A stretch of DNA of 9,433 nt from Acidobacteriota bacterium. Lineage in GTDB: Bacteria > Acidobacteriota > Terriglobia > Terriglobales > SCQP01. The notes beneath the pieces are model-generated. The model was not told the origin of the DNA. It was given only the letters and a program-made list of their open reading frames with translations, and made no database searches. The translations under genes were made by a program, and so were the position numbers. The stretch lies in NCBI GenBank assembly GCA_021823305.1, contig JAKAOE010000040.1:1-9433 (forward strand), read 5' to 3'. This document shows, piece by piece, positions 1 to 8,291 of the stretch. Position 1 is the stretch's first letter; each line of letters starts with the position of its first letter.

Positions 1-333
1 TCTGCGGCGGCGGACGCGGCGGCGCTGGTGGTGACGACCGGCGGGACCGGCTTCGCGCGGCGCGACGTGACGCCGGAGGCGACGCGCAAGGTCTGCGACC
101 GGCTGGCGCCGGGACTGAGCGAGGCGATGCGCGCCGGGGGCGCGGCCAAGAATCCGCGTGCCTGGCTGTCGCGCGGCATCGCCGGGCTGCGCGGGCGCAG
201 CCTGATCGTCAACCTGCCGGGCAGCCCGGCGGGCGCGGAAGAGAGCCTGAGCTGCATCGTGGAGCTGCTGCCGCACGCGCTCGACGTGCTGGGCGGCGGC
301 GGGGCGCACGGCGACGCGGGGAGCGGAGGCTAG
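1..333 (+). CDS. mog: Molybdopterin adenylyltransferase (MogA/MoaB family), C-terminal part, 5' end outside the window
   Basis: This is the C-terminal ~110 residues of a MogA/MoaB-type protein, which adenylates molybdopterin before molybdate insertion in molybdenum-cofactor synthesis in the cytoplasm. The frame is open from base 1, so the gene starts upstream. A GTG at 28 lies inside the conserved VVTTGGTGFARRDVTPEAT region and is not the start. The MPT-binding GGTG loop followed by the D-VTPEAT segment is visible, as is the family's C-terminal block: LSRGIAGLRG, then the IVNLPGSPAG loop and a helix ending LPHALDVL. The NLPGSP loop fits MogA rather than a generic domain. The stop at 331 lies 3 bases before the moaD-moaE start, so the two are surely co-transcribed. 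The family call is firm; mog versus moaB cannot be settled without the N-terminus. Confidence 0.9.
   Translation, partial: SAAADAAALVVTTGGTGFARRDVTPEATRKVCDRLAPGLSEAMRAGGAAKNPRAWLSRGIAGLRGRSLIVNLPGSPAGAEESLSCIVELLPHALDVLGGGGAHGDAGSGG
325..329 (+). promoter_or_regulatory. Ribosome binding site of the moaD-moaE fusion
   Basis: A GGAGG core lies 7 bases before the ATG at 337 and inside the last codons of the upstream mog gene. It supports the ATG at 337 as the start and suggests translational coupling across the two Moco genes. Confidence 0.7.
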
Positions 334-336
334 GCG

Positions 337-1014
337 ATGCGCGTCAAGGCGGTGCTGTTCGCCGGGCTGGCGCAGCGGCTGGGGGTGCGGGAGGAGTGGC
401 TGGAGCTCGAGGGCGCGCCGCGCGCCGCCGACGTGTTCGAGCATTACCGGCGCCGCGCGCCGGAGCTGGGCGAGCTCGGAAAGGCGGCGATCCTGGCGGT
501 GAACGCGGAGTTTTGCGCGCCGGCGACGCCGCTGCATGAGGGCGACGAAGTGGCGATCCTGCCGCCGATGTCGGGGGGCGCGACGGCGATCGAGACCGCG
601 CTGGTGCACGGGCCGCTGCCGGCGGCGGCGGCGCTCGCGCCCGGCGCGCACGGGGCGGTGGTGGCGTTTGAGGGGATCGTGCGGGGCGAGGCGGAGGGGC
701 GGGCGGTGATCGCGCTGGAGTACGAGGCTTACGAGACGATGGCAGAGGCGCGGCTGCGCGCCATCGCGGAGCAGGCGGCGGCGCGCTGGCCGCTGCTGGG
801 GCTGAGCATCGTGCATCGGCTGGGGCGGGTGGAGGCGGGCGAGGCGAGCGTACGGGTGACGGCGGCGGCGGCGCACCGGGCGGCGGCGTTCGAGGCGTGC
901 CGCTTCGCGATCGACGAACTCAAGCGCTCGGCGCCGATCTGGAAGAAGGAGGTCTACCGCGACGGCGAAGCGTGGGCCGTGGGCGAACTGCCAAAGGCGG
1001 GAGGCGGCGGGTGA
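337..1014 (+). CDS. moaD-moaE: Molybdopterin synthase, fused small and large subunits (MoaD-MoaE)
   Basis: The 225-residue protein joins both subunits of molybdopterin synthase, which moves two sulfurs onto cyclic pyranopterin monophosphate to make molybdopterin. Residues 1-81 are a MoaD beta-grasp sulfur carrier (start MRVKAVLFAGLAQRLG, end PPMSGG). Residues ~84-220 are MoaE, with FEGIVRG (111-117), LEYEAYETMAE (127-137), HRLGRVEAGEASV (160-172) and the active-site segment LKRSAPIWKKE. By alignment from memory, K196 and K203 match the two catalytic lysines of E. coli MoaE (K119, K126), which are also seven residues apart. There is almost no linker: the Gly-Gly at 80-81, normally the free C-terminus that is thiocarboxylated, runs straight into MoaE. 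Fusions in this order are known (mycobacterial MoaX), where cleavage after the glycines has been reported. The start is set by a good GGAGG and the 3-base gap from mog; the stop overlaps the next start. Confidence 0.93.
   Translation: MRVKAVLFAGLAQRLGVREEWLELEGAPRAADVFEHYRRRAPELGELGKAAILAVNAEFCAPATPLHEGDEVAILPPMSGGATAIETALVHGPLPAAAALAPGAHGAVVAFEGIVRGEAEGRAVIALEYEAYETMAEARLRAIAEQAAARWPLLGLSIVHRLGRVEAGEASVRVTAAAAHRAAAFEACRFAIDELKRSAPIWKKEVYRDGEAWAVGELPKAGGGG
999..1004 (+). promoter_or_regulatory. Ribosome binding site of the WD40-caspase gene
   Basis: GGGAGG lies 6 bases before a GTG at 1011. The GTG overlaps the TGA of moaD-moaE (GTGA). This site decides the start: the frame is open further upstream to 897, but that stretch is antisense-like sequence within moaE, and the site at 1011 is followed directly by a signal-peptide-like N-terminus. 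Confidence 0.75.
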
Positions 1015-4000
1015 GATTGGTCCGGCAGGCGGCGACGGCGGGGCTGGCGGCGGCCCTGGCGGCCGCGCAGGCGCCGGCGCCGCGGCCGCGCCTGGTGGTG
1101 GACACCGGCAGCTTCAACGCCGACTACCTGGCGTATAGCGCACGGCGGCATCTGCTGGCGGTGGGCGGCTCGGCCACGGCGAATCTTTACGCCGCCGACA
1201 CCGGCGATGAGCTGCGCAGCTTCGCGGTGGACGACGTGCGCGGCATAAGCTTCAGCGGCGACGCGACGCGTCTGGCGATCGCCGACGGCGCGCGCCGGAC
1301 GGACATCTTCGATGTCGCGAGCGGCGCGCTAGTCGCCACGCTGGCGGCCGGCGCTCCCATCGCGCTCAACCGCGACGGCAGCCAGCTCGCGGGCTGCGGC
1401 GCGCGCGGGCCGGCGGCGGCAGACGAAAACACGTCCGCGATCGGGCCGTGCATCGAGCTGGACGTGTGGGCGACCAGCGGCGCGGGGAAGCGATTGCTGG
1501 CCACAGCGGCGGCGGGACGATCGTTCGCGCGGGTTGCGTTCAGCGCCGGCGGCAGGCTGCTGGCGGCGGATACGAAGAGCACGGCAGCGGCGCCGGCCAA
1601 GCCCGGCTGGCGCACCCGGTTCTGGCGCGGCGGAGATTGGTCCGGGCTGGGCGAGGCGCGGGGCGAATTGATGGACGTGAGCGCGGATGGAGGCAGCGCG
1701 CTGCTGGCGGCGGTGGCGGGCGATGCGCACGTGGCCGGCAACGCCGCCGACAGTTCCTGGGCGGCGCAGCCGCTGCAGGCCAGGCCAGGGCGGGCGGCGC
1801 CCGCCAGGACCTCGCGCCTCATCCGCTGGGATCCGGCGCGGCGCCGGGCGCTGGCGACGCTGCCGCTGCCGCTGACGGAGGTGTTCGCCGCCGGGTTCGA
1901 CACGCAGGGGCGGATTCACGCCGTCGGCTGCGGCGCCACGGGCGTCCACCTCACGCTGGAAACCTGGAGCGCGCGGGGCGTGGCGGCGCCGCCACTGCAG
2001 CGCGCCGAATGCCTGAACGCGAATGCGGCATTCGCGCCCGGAGGCACGCGCATGGCGCTGGCCTCGTTCGCCGGCGACGTGGCGGCGTGGAGCACGCGGG
2101 ACGGCCGCCGCGTGCTGGACTACGGGCTGCCGCTGCCGCAGGTGTCGTCGCTGGAGTTCGCGGCGGATTCCAGCCGCCTGTATATCGGCACCTGGCGCGG
2201 CACGATTGAGACCTGGAACCTGCGCGACGACGCGGTGCACGAGATCCAGGCGTCGCGCAGCGGGGTCAATCCGATTCTGCTGGCGATGTCGCCGGACGGC
2301 AAACACTACGCGGCAGGCGGGATGCTGGGAGACCTGACGTATCGCAGCCTCGACGGCAAGACGGCGCCGCGGGAGCTGCTGGCCGGCCCCGACAACGGCT
2401 CGAGCGACTTCTGGAACCTGGCGTTCAGCGCCGACGGGCAGTTCCTTGCCGCCGGACTGGCGCCGGATCCGCTGGCGAAGGCGCCGGCGTTCCACGGCCT
2501 GCTGCGGATCTTTTCGCTCGCGCCGAAGCCGGAGCCGCCGCTTCTCTTCCCCGGCTACGAGCAAGCCTCGTTCGCGCGGCGGGGGAGGCACGCGGTGCTG
2601 AGCGGCGCGCAGGTGGCGGTGCGGCTGTGGGACACCGGGACGCGGACGGGCGTGAGCCTGCCGCGGCGGGGCTGGGCGAGCCTCTCGCCGGACGGGCGCG
2701 AGGTGGCGCTGGTAAATGCGAAGTCGGGCGAGGCCGAGATCTGGAGCTACCGCCGCCGGACGGAGGTCGGGCACTGGCCGCTGGCCGCGGCGGGCGCGGT
2801 CTGCGTGCTGCACTGGCTGGCGCGGGCGCGGGTGTTCGCGACCTGCCGGCGCGGCGGCGTGACCACGCGCACGGTGCGCGACGCGGCCAGCGGTGCGGTG
2901 CGGTTCTCCCTCGTCCGGCACGCCAAGGTGGTGGGGTTCTCGCCCGACGGGCGGCTGCTGGCCACGCTCGATTGGGACTTCCGCATTCATCTCACCGACC
3001 TGGATTCGGGCCGCGAGGTGGCGACGCTGGTGGACTTCGGCGCGGCCATACGCCAGCCCGACACCGGCATGGACCCGTACGCGGCGCAGCGGACGAGCGC
3101 GGCGAGCGACTGGGCGGTGGTGGCGCCGAACGGGCTGTTCGACGCCAGCGACGCCGCCATGCAGCGGCTGCACTGGGTGGTGGGGCTGGAGAGCATCGCG
3201 CTGGCACAGCTCAAGGACCGCTACTTCGAGCCCGGCCTGCTGCCCCGGCTGCTGGGCTACAGCCGGGAACCGCTGCGCGACGTCAGCGCGCTGGAGACGA
3301 TTACGCTGCCGCCGCGGGCGCGGATCGAGACCGCGCCGGGCGCGCCGGGCAAGCTGGAGGTGGAGCTGACGAACCGCGGCGGGGGGATCGGGCGGGTGCA
3401 GGTGTTCGTCAACGGCAAGGAGTTCCGCGCCGACGCGCGCGGGCCGGGCGTGAACCCGGCGGCGGCGCGGGCGAGGCTGACGGTGGACGTGTCGGGGGCG
3501 CTGAATCCGGGCGCGCGCAACGACGTGCGGGTGGTGACGTGGAACCGCGACGGCTACATCTCCAGCCGCAGCATCGGCGTGCCGATTGTCGCCCCCGGGC
3601 GGGCCAACACCGCGCCGCCCGCGCTCTACGCGATCGTCGCCGGGGTCTCGCGATACGCGGGCGCGGGCGTGGGCAACCTGAGTTTTTCGGCCAAGGACGC
3701 GGTGGACATGGCCAATGCGCTGACGCTGGGCGCCGACCGGCTGTTCGGGGCCAAGCGCGTGCATTTGACGCTGCTGGCCACGGCCAGCGATCCGCGCGCG
3801 CTGCCGCCGACCAAGGCCAACTTCGAGCGCGCCTTCGCCGCCGCGCGCGCGGCACGGCCGCAGGACGTGCTGGTGGTGTACCTGGCCGGGCACGGCATGG
3901 CGCTGCGCGCGGACCAAGACGAGTATCTCTATCTCACCGCGGACGCGCGCAGCGGCACGCTCAGCGACTACGAGGATCCGGCGCTGCGCGCGCAGTGGAC

Positions 4001-5003
4001 GGTGAGCAGCGACGAGCTGGCGGCGTGGACGCGGACGATCAAGGCGCAGAAGCAGGTGCTGGTGCTGGACACCTGCGACGCGGGCGCGGCGGCGGCGCAG
4101 CTGGCGGAGCGGCGCGACGTGCCCGCCGACCAGGTGCGGGCGCTGGAGCGGCTGAAGGACCGCACCGGGCTGTTCGTGCTGATGGGTTCGGCGGCGGACG
4201 CGGCCAGCTACGAGGCGAGCCAGTACGGGCAAGGACTGCTGACCTACGCGCTGCTGAGCGGGATGAAGGGCGCGGCGCTGCGCGACGACGAGTTTCTCGA
4301 CGTGAGCCGCTGGTTCGACTACGCGGTGGAGGAGGTGCCGCAGCTGGCGCGCAACATCGGCGGCATCCAGCGGCCGGTGATCGCGCAGCCATTGGGCAGC
4401 AGCTTCGACATCGCCGAGCTGACGCCGCGCGACCAGGCGCGCATCCCGCTGGCGGCGGTCAAGCCGATGATCCTGCGGCCGATGCTGCTGGACGAGGAGG
4501 TGGAGGACGATGTGCTCGACCTCTCGCTGGCGGTGCGGCGGGCGCTGGCGGCGCTGAACTTCCAGACGCGCGGGGCGGAGGCGGGCGGCCCGGCGACGGT
4601 GTTCGTGGACGCCGACGATTTGGCCGGCGCGCTGCGGCCGATCGGGATGTACACGATCCAGGGCAACGCCGTGCGCGTGACGCTGACGCTGCGCCGCGGC
4701 CACACGGCAGTGGCAAAGGTGAGCGTAGCGGGCGACCGGCGCGACGTGACGGCGCTGGCGCGACGGGTGGCGCAGGCGATCGACGCCGCGGCGGCACGCA
4801 CCGCGTCGCCCGCCTCGAGCAGGCGATCGCAGAAGTGCAACTGCTCGCGCGCCAACCCGGCAGCGGCAGCGACAGGCGCCGGCCAGAGCAGGACCAGCGC
4901 CACAGCGACGGCCGGCGCCAGCACCCAGCGCAGCGCGCCACACGCGAGCTTGCGCAGGAACGTCGGCTCACCGATGCGCGGCGCCTCCATGCGCCCATCT
5001 TAG
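1011..5003 (+). CDS. Exported WD40-repeat protein with C-terminal caspase-like (peptidase C14) domain
   Basis: Starting at GTG 1011, the protein has 1330 residues. Residues 1-21 resemble a signal peptide (RLVRQ, then an Ala/Leu-rich stretch ending AQA), so the protein probably acts in the periplasm or outside. Residues ~25-690 are WD40-like propeller blades, with repeated FSPDG/LSPDG/FSADG turns and endings such as VRLWDTG and AEIWSYRR. A WAVVAPNGLFDAS...FEPGLL linker (~700-765) and an Ig-like segment (~770-865) follow. The caspase-like domain (~870-1130) carries the His motif YLAGHG (H961) and the Cys motif LVLDTCDAG (C1022), so the dyad is intact, followed by GSAADAASYE and GQGLLTYALLSGM. 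Residues ~1145-1263 form a small alpha/beta domain of a type I cannot name with certainty, loosely like TolB-N. Residues ~1264-1330 are Ser/Ala/Arg-rich and look like antisense read-through. The substrate is unknown, and a role in proteolytic signalling is inference. Confidence 0.88.
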   Translation: MRLVRQAATAGLAAALAAAQAPAPRPRLVVDTGSFNADYLAYSARRHLLAVGGSATANLYAADTGDELRSFAVDDVRGISFSGDATRLAIADGARRTDIFDVASGALVATLAAGAPIALNRDGSQLAGCGARGPAAADENTSAIGPCIELDVWATSGAGKRLLATAAAGRSFARVAFSAGGRLLAADTKSTAAAPAKPGWRTRFWRGGDWSGLGEARGELMDVSADGGSALLAAVAGDAHVAGNAADSSWAAQPLQARPGRAAPARTSRLIRWDPARRRALATLPLPLTEVFAAGFDTQGRIHAVGCGATGVHLTLETWSARGVAAPPLQRAECLNANAAFAPGGTRMALASFAGDVAAWSTRDGRRVLDYGLPLPQVSSLEFAADSSRLYIGTWRGTIETWNLRDDAVHEIQASRSGVNPILLAMSPDGKHYAAGGMLGDLTYRSLDGKTAPRELLAGPDNGSSDFWNLAFSADGQFLAAGLAPDPLAKAPAFHGLLRIFSLAPKPEPPLLFPGYEQASFARRGRHAVLSGAQVAVRLWDTGTRTGVSLPRRGWASLSPDGREVALVNAKSGEAEIWSYRRRTEVGHWPLAAAGAVCVLHWLARARVFATCRRGGVTTRTVRDAASGAVRFSLVRHAKVVGFSPDGRLLATLDWDFRIHLTDLDSGREVATLVDFGAAIRQPDTGMDPYAAQRTSAASDWAVVAPNGLFDASDAAMQRLHWVVGLESIALAQLKDRYFEPGLLPRLLGYSREPLRDVSALETITLPPRARIETAPGAPGKLEVELTNRGGGIGRVQVFVNGKEFRADARGPGVNPAAARARLTVDVSGALNPGARNDVRVVTWNRDGYISSRSIGVPIVAPGRANTAPPALYAIVAGVSRYAGAGVGNLSFSAKDAVDMANALTLGADRLFGAKRVHLTLLATASDPRALPPTKANFERAFAAARAARPQDVLVVYLAGHGMALRADQDEYLYLTADARSGTLSDYEDPALRAQWTVSSDELAAWTRTIKAQKQVLVLDTCDAGAAAAQLAERRDVPADQVRALERLKDRTGLFVLMGSAADAASYEASQYGQGLLTYALLSGMKGAALRDDEFLDVSRWFDYAVEEVPQLARNIGGIQRPVIAQPLGSSFDIAELTPRDQARIPLAAVKPMILRPMLLDEEVEDDVLDLSLAVRRALAALNFQTRGAEAGGPATVFVDADDLAGALRPIGMYTIQGNAVRVTLTLRRGHTAVAKVSVAGDRRDVTALARRVAQAIDAAAARTASPASSRRSQKCNCSRANPAAAATGAGQSRTSATATAGASTQRSAPHASLRRNVGSPMRGASMRPS
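4786..4990 (-). pseudogene. 5' fragment of a membrane-anchored protein gene, antisense to the caspase gene's 3' end
   Basis: Read from an ATG at 4990, the - strand gives a convincing protein start. A short charged head (MEAPRIGEPTFLRK) is followed by one clear membrane segment at about residues 20-43 (WVLAPAVAVALVLLWPAPVAA) and an amphipathic stretch (LAREQLHFCDRLLEAGDA). Codons favour G/C in third position, and an in-frame TAA just upstream fixes the ATG as the earliest start. After about residue 68 the reading becomes Ser/Arg/Thr-rich, typical of antisense shadow, because it enters the complement of the conserved caspase-gene end. No good ribosome binding site is seen. I read it as a gene truncated at its 3' side. 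It could instead be a real short gene overlapping the caspase gene, or a chance open frame. The family is not recognised. Confidence 0.4.
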
Positions 5004-5018
5004 CAACCGCCGGCGCGC

Positions 5019-5034
5019 GAGTGGCGCGCCACTC
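5019..5034. terminator. Perfect 16-base palindrome between converging operons, possible bidirectional terminator
   Basis: GAGTGGCGCGCCACTC is its own reverse complement and sits in the 46-base gap between the stop of the caspase gene and the stop of the MoaD/ThiS gene on the other strand. It can fold as a 6-base-pair stem with a CGCG loop on either transcript. The core GTGGCGCGC recurs as a direct repeat at 5041-5049. There is no T tract on either side, so intrinsic termination is only suggested by its position; a protein-binding operator is an alternative. Confidence 0.4.
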
Positions 5035-5049
5035 CCTGCGGTGGCGCGC

Positions 5050-5361
5050 TTATCCGCCGGCGATGGCGCCGATGATCAGCAGCGGCTCGGCGCCGGCGGC
5101 GATGGAGGCGGGGAGGGGGGCGTCCTGAGGGATGTGGCTGAGATCCTCCTGATTGGCGTAGACGCGGATGAAGGCGCGGCGCTGACCGGTGGCGGGGTCG
5201 CGTAGCGTGTTGGCGAGGCGCGGATAAGCAGCTTCGAGCGCGTCGAGGACGGCGTTGAGGGTGACCGGCGGCGGGACGGCGAGCTCCAGCTCGGCGCTGC
5301 GCAGCTCCGCCAGCACGCGCAGCGGCGAGGGCAGCTCGATGCGAACGCGCGCCGGCGCCAT
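5050..5361 (-). CDS. Free-standing MoaD/ThiS-family beta-grasp protein with C-terminal Gly-Gly
   Basis: This is a 103-residue small protein of the ubiquitin-like sulfur-carrier family. It begins [20 protein letters not shown], has a middle with [21 protein letters not shown] and [11 protein letters not shown], and ends [10 protein letters not shown]. The terminal Gly-Gly is the site that E1-like enzymes adenylate and convert to a thiocarboxylate in MoaD and ThiS, so this copy keeps the chemistry-ready tail that the fused MoaD lacks. The ATG lies 5 bases after the stop of the propeller gene, without a strong ribosome binding site, which suggests translation coupled to that gene. No ThiF/MoeB-type activating enzyme or sulfur-accepting enzyme is visible nearby. 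Its partner is unknown; the neighbouring propeller is a candidate by context only. Confidence 0.85.
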   Translation of the reverse strand: MAPARVRIELPSPLRVLAELRSAELELAVPPPVTLNAVLDALEAAYPRLANTLRDPATGQRRAFIRVYANQEDLSHIPQDAPLPASIAAGAEPLLIIGAIAGG

Positions 5362-5366
5362 GACGG

Positions 5367-6593
5367 TCAGCGCTTGCGGCGAGGCGCCGGACGCTTTGCC
5401 TTGGCTTGCGCCTTGGGCGCGGGCCTGGCCGCCCTGGCTTTGGCGGCGACGGGCTTGCGGGCGCGGGGCACGGCGCGGTTGGCGAGCGTCTGCACCTCGA
5501 TGGAAAGCACCTTGGGCAGGTCGTGGGCGATCGCCTGCCAGTGGTCGCCGCCGTCGGGGGAGACATAGACCTGGCCGCCGGTGGTGCCGAAGTAGATGCC
5601 GCAGTCGTCGAGCTGATCCACCGCCATGGCATCGCGCAGCACGTTGACGTAGCAGTTGCGGTCGGGCAGTCCGCGCTTGAGCTCCTGCCATTGGTTGCCA
5701 CCGCCGCGGCTGCGCCAGACGCGCAGCTTGCCGTCGAGCGGATAGTGCTCGGCGTCGCTCTTGATGGGCACGACGTAAATGGTCTCGGGCTGGTGCGCGT
5801 GGACGTCAATCACGAAGCCGAAGTCGGTGGGCAGGTTGCCGCTGACTTCGGTCCATTGGCCGCCGGCGTTGTCGCTGCGCATCACGTCCCAGTGCTTTTG
5901 CATGAAGAGCGTGTCGGGACGGGAGGGATGCATGGCGATGTGGTGCACGCAATGGCCGACCTCGGCGGTGGGGTCGGGCAGGTATTTCGAATGCAACCCG
6001 CGGTTGATCGGCGTCCAGGTCGCGCCGCCATCGTCGCTGCGGAAGGCGCCGGCGGCGGAGATGGCGATGACGATGCGCTTGGGGTTGTTGGGGTCGAGCA
6101 GGATGGTGTGCAGGCACATGCCGCCCGCGCCCGGCTGCCAGCGCTGGCCGGTGGAGTGGCGGCGCAGGCCGGGGAGCTCGCGCCAGCTTTGGCCGCCGTC
6201 GTCGCTGCGGAACAGGGCGGCGTCCTCGACGCCGGCGTAGACCACATCGGGGTTCGCGGGATGGGGCTCGAGGTGCCAGACGCGTTTGAACTCCCAGGGG
6301 TGGGGCTTGCCGTCGTACCACTGGTGGGTGCCGGTTTCGCCGTCGTAGACGAACTTGTTGTCGACCTGGGACCAGGTTTTGCCGCCGTCGTCGGAGCGCT
6401 GGATCTGCTGGCCGAACCAGTCGCTGGCGGGCGAGGCGTAGATGCGATCGGGATCGGCGGGCGAGCCTTTGAGGTGATAGACGGGCCAGCCGGCGAAGAA
6501 GGGGCCGTCAATCCTCCAGTTCTTGCGCCGGCCGTCGGACGTCAGCACGAACGCGCCCTTGTGGGTTCCCGCGAGCACGCGAACTCCGCTCAT
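5367..6593 (-). CDS. BNR/Asp-box beta-propeller protein (VPS10/sialidase-like fold) with basic tail
   Basis: From the ATG at 6593 the protein has 408 residues. Six Asp-box-type motifs mark a six-bladed propeller: SDDGGKTW (67-74), SDDGGQSW (130-137), SDDGGATW (186-193), SDNAGGQW (240-247), SRGGGNQW (295-302) and SPDGGDHW (345-352). The last three are degenerate. Such proteins are often labelled exo-sialidase or glycosyl hydrolase by fold, but I see no sialidase FRIP motif or arginine triad, so no enzyme activity can be claimed. There is no signal peptide, so it is probably cytoplasmic. Residues 373-408 form a Lys/Arg/Ala/Pro-rich tail with no acidic residues. The start is chosen because GGAGG (6599-6603) lies 5 bases before this ATG; a GTG at 6599 lies within that site. 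It sits 39 bases after the NUDIX gene and 5 bases before the MoaD/ThiS gene. Confidence 0.85.
   Translation of the reverse strand: MSGVRVLAGTHKGAFVLTSDGRRKNWRIDGPFFAGWPVYHLKGSPADPDRIYASPASDWFGQQIQRSDDGGKTWSQVDNKFVYDGETGTHQWYDGKPHPWEFKRVWHLEPHPANPDVVYAGVEDAALFRSDDGGQSWRELPGLRRHSTGQRWQPGAGGMCLHTILLDPNNPKRIVIAISAAGAFRSDDGGATWTPINRGLHSKYLPDPTAEVGHCVHHIAMHPSRPDTLFMQKHWDVMRSDNAGGQWTEVSGNLPTDFGFVIDVHAHQPETIYVVPIKSDAEHYPLDGKLRVWRSRGGGNQWQELKRGLPDRNCYVNVLRDAMAVDQLDDCGIYFGTTGGQVYVSPDGGDHWQAIAHDLPKVLSIEVQTLANRAVPRARKPVAAKARAARPAPKAQAKAKRPAPRRKR
5370..5477 (-). other. Sequence encoding a histone-H1-like basic tail of the propeller protein
   Basis: The last 36 residues of the propeller protein contain 15 Lys/Arg, many Ala and Pro, and no Asp or Glu (for example [17 protein letters not shown]). 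The composition resembles the C-terminal tails of bacterial histone-H1-like and HU-fusion proteins. It follows directly after the last propeller blade and ends at the stop codon. Nucleic-acid or membrane binding is a guess; a disordered spacer is equally possible. Confidence 0.6.
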
Positions 6594-6598
6594 CGCCA

Positions 6599-6603
6599 CC
6601 TCC
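6599..6603 (-). promoter_or_regulatory. Ribosome binding site deciding the start of the propeller gene
   Basis: On the - strand GGAGG stands 5 bases upstream of the ATG at 6593. It makes the ATG the likely start over a GTG at 6599, which would overlap the site itself. Confidence 0.75.
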
Positions 6604-6632
6604 GGAAAAAGACCGCTGGCAACATAGTAACC

Positions 6633-8278
<1,646 letters not shown>

Positions 8279-8279
<1 letters not shown>

Positions 8280-8290
8280 AGGGAGCCCTC
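8279..8290 (+). promoter_or_regulatory. Ribosome binding site of the second reductase gene, inside a short inverted repeat
   Basis: GGGAG at 8281-8285 lies 6 bases before the ATG at 8292. It is embedded in the inverted repeat GAGGGAGCCCTC, which begins on the last base of the upstream stop codon. The repeat could pair and hide the site until ribosomes finish the aldo/keto reductase gene. The stem is short, so this is only suggestive. Confidence 0.4.
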
Positions 8291-8291
8291 G

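Noticed and set aside
897..1010. An upstream extension of the caspase gene starting at 897.
   Set aside because: It would lie deep inside moaE, gives basic non-signal sequence, and ignores the good ribosome binding site and signal-peptide-like start at 1011.
1329..4943. A 1204-codon open frame on the - strand opposite the caspase gene.
   Set aside because: Its translation is Arg/His/Gln/Pro-rich with no domain, the usual antisense shadow of a GC-rich gene; the + strand frame has clear WD40 and caspase motifs throughout.
2627..5128. A long second + strand frame running through and beyond the caspase gene end, considered as a frameshifted continuation of its C-terminus.
   Set aside because: It reads Gly/Arg/Ala-rich low-complexity sequence. 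After 4800 it shows no membrane or domain pattern, and the caspase frame itself stays coherent up to about 4797, so no frameshift is needed.
5362..5691. An N-terminal extension of the small MoaD/ThiS protein to 5691.
   Set aside because: The added residues are out-of-frame shadow of the propeller gene, and the family length fits the start at 5361.
5367..6593. Calling the propeller protein an active sialidase.
   Set aside because: Asp boxes define the fold only; no FRIP motif, arginine triad or catalytic Tyr/Glu pair could be identified.
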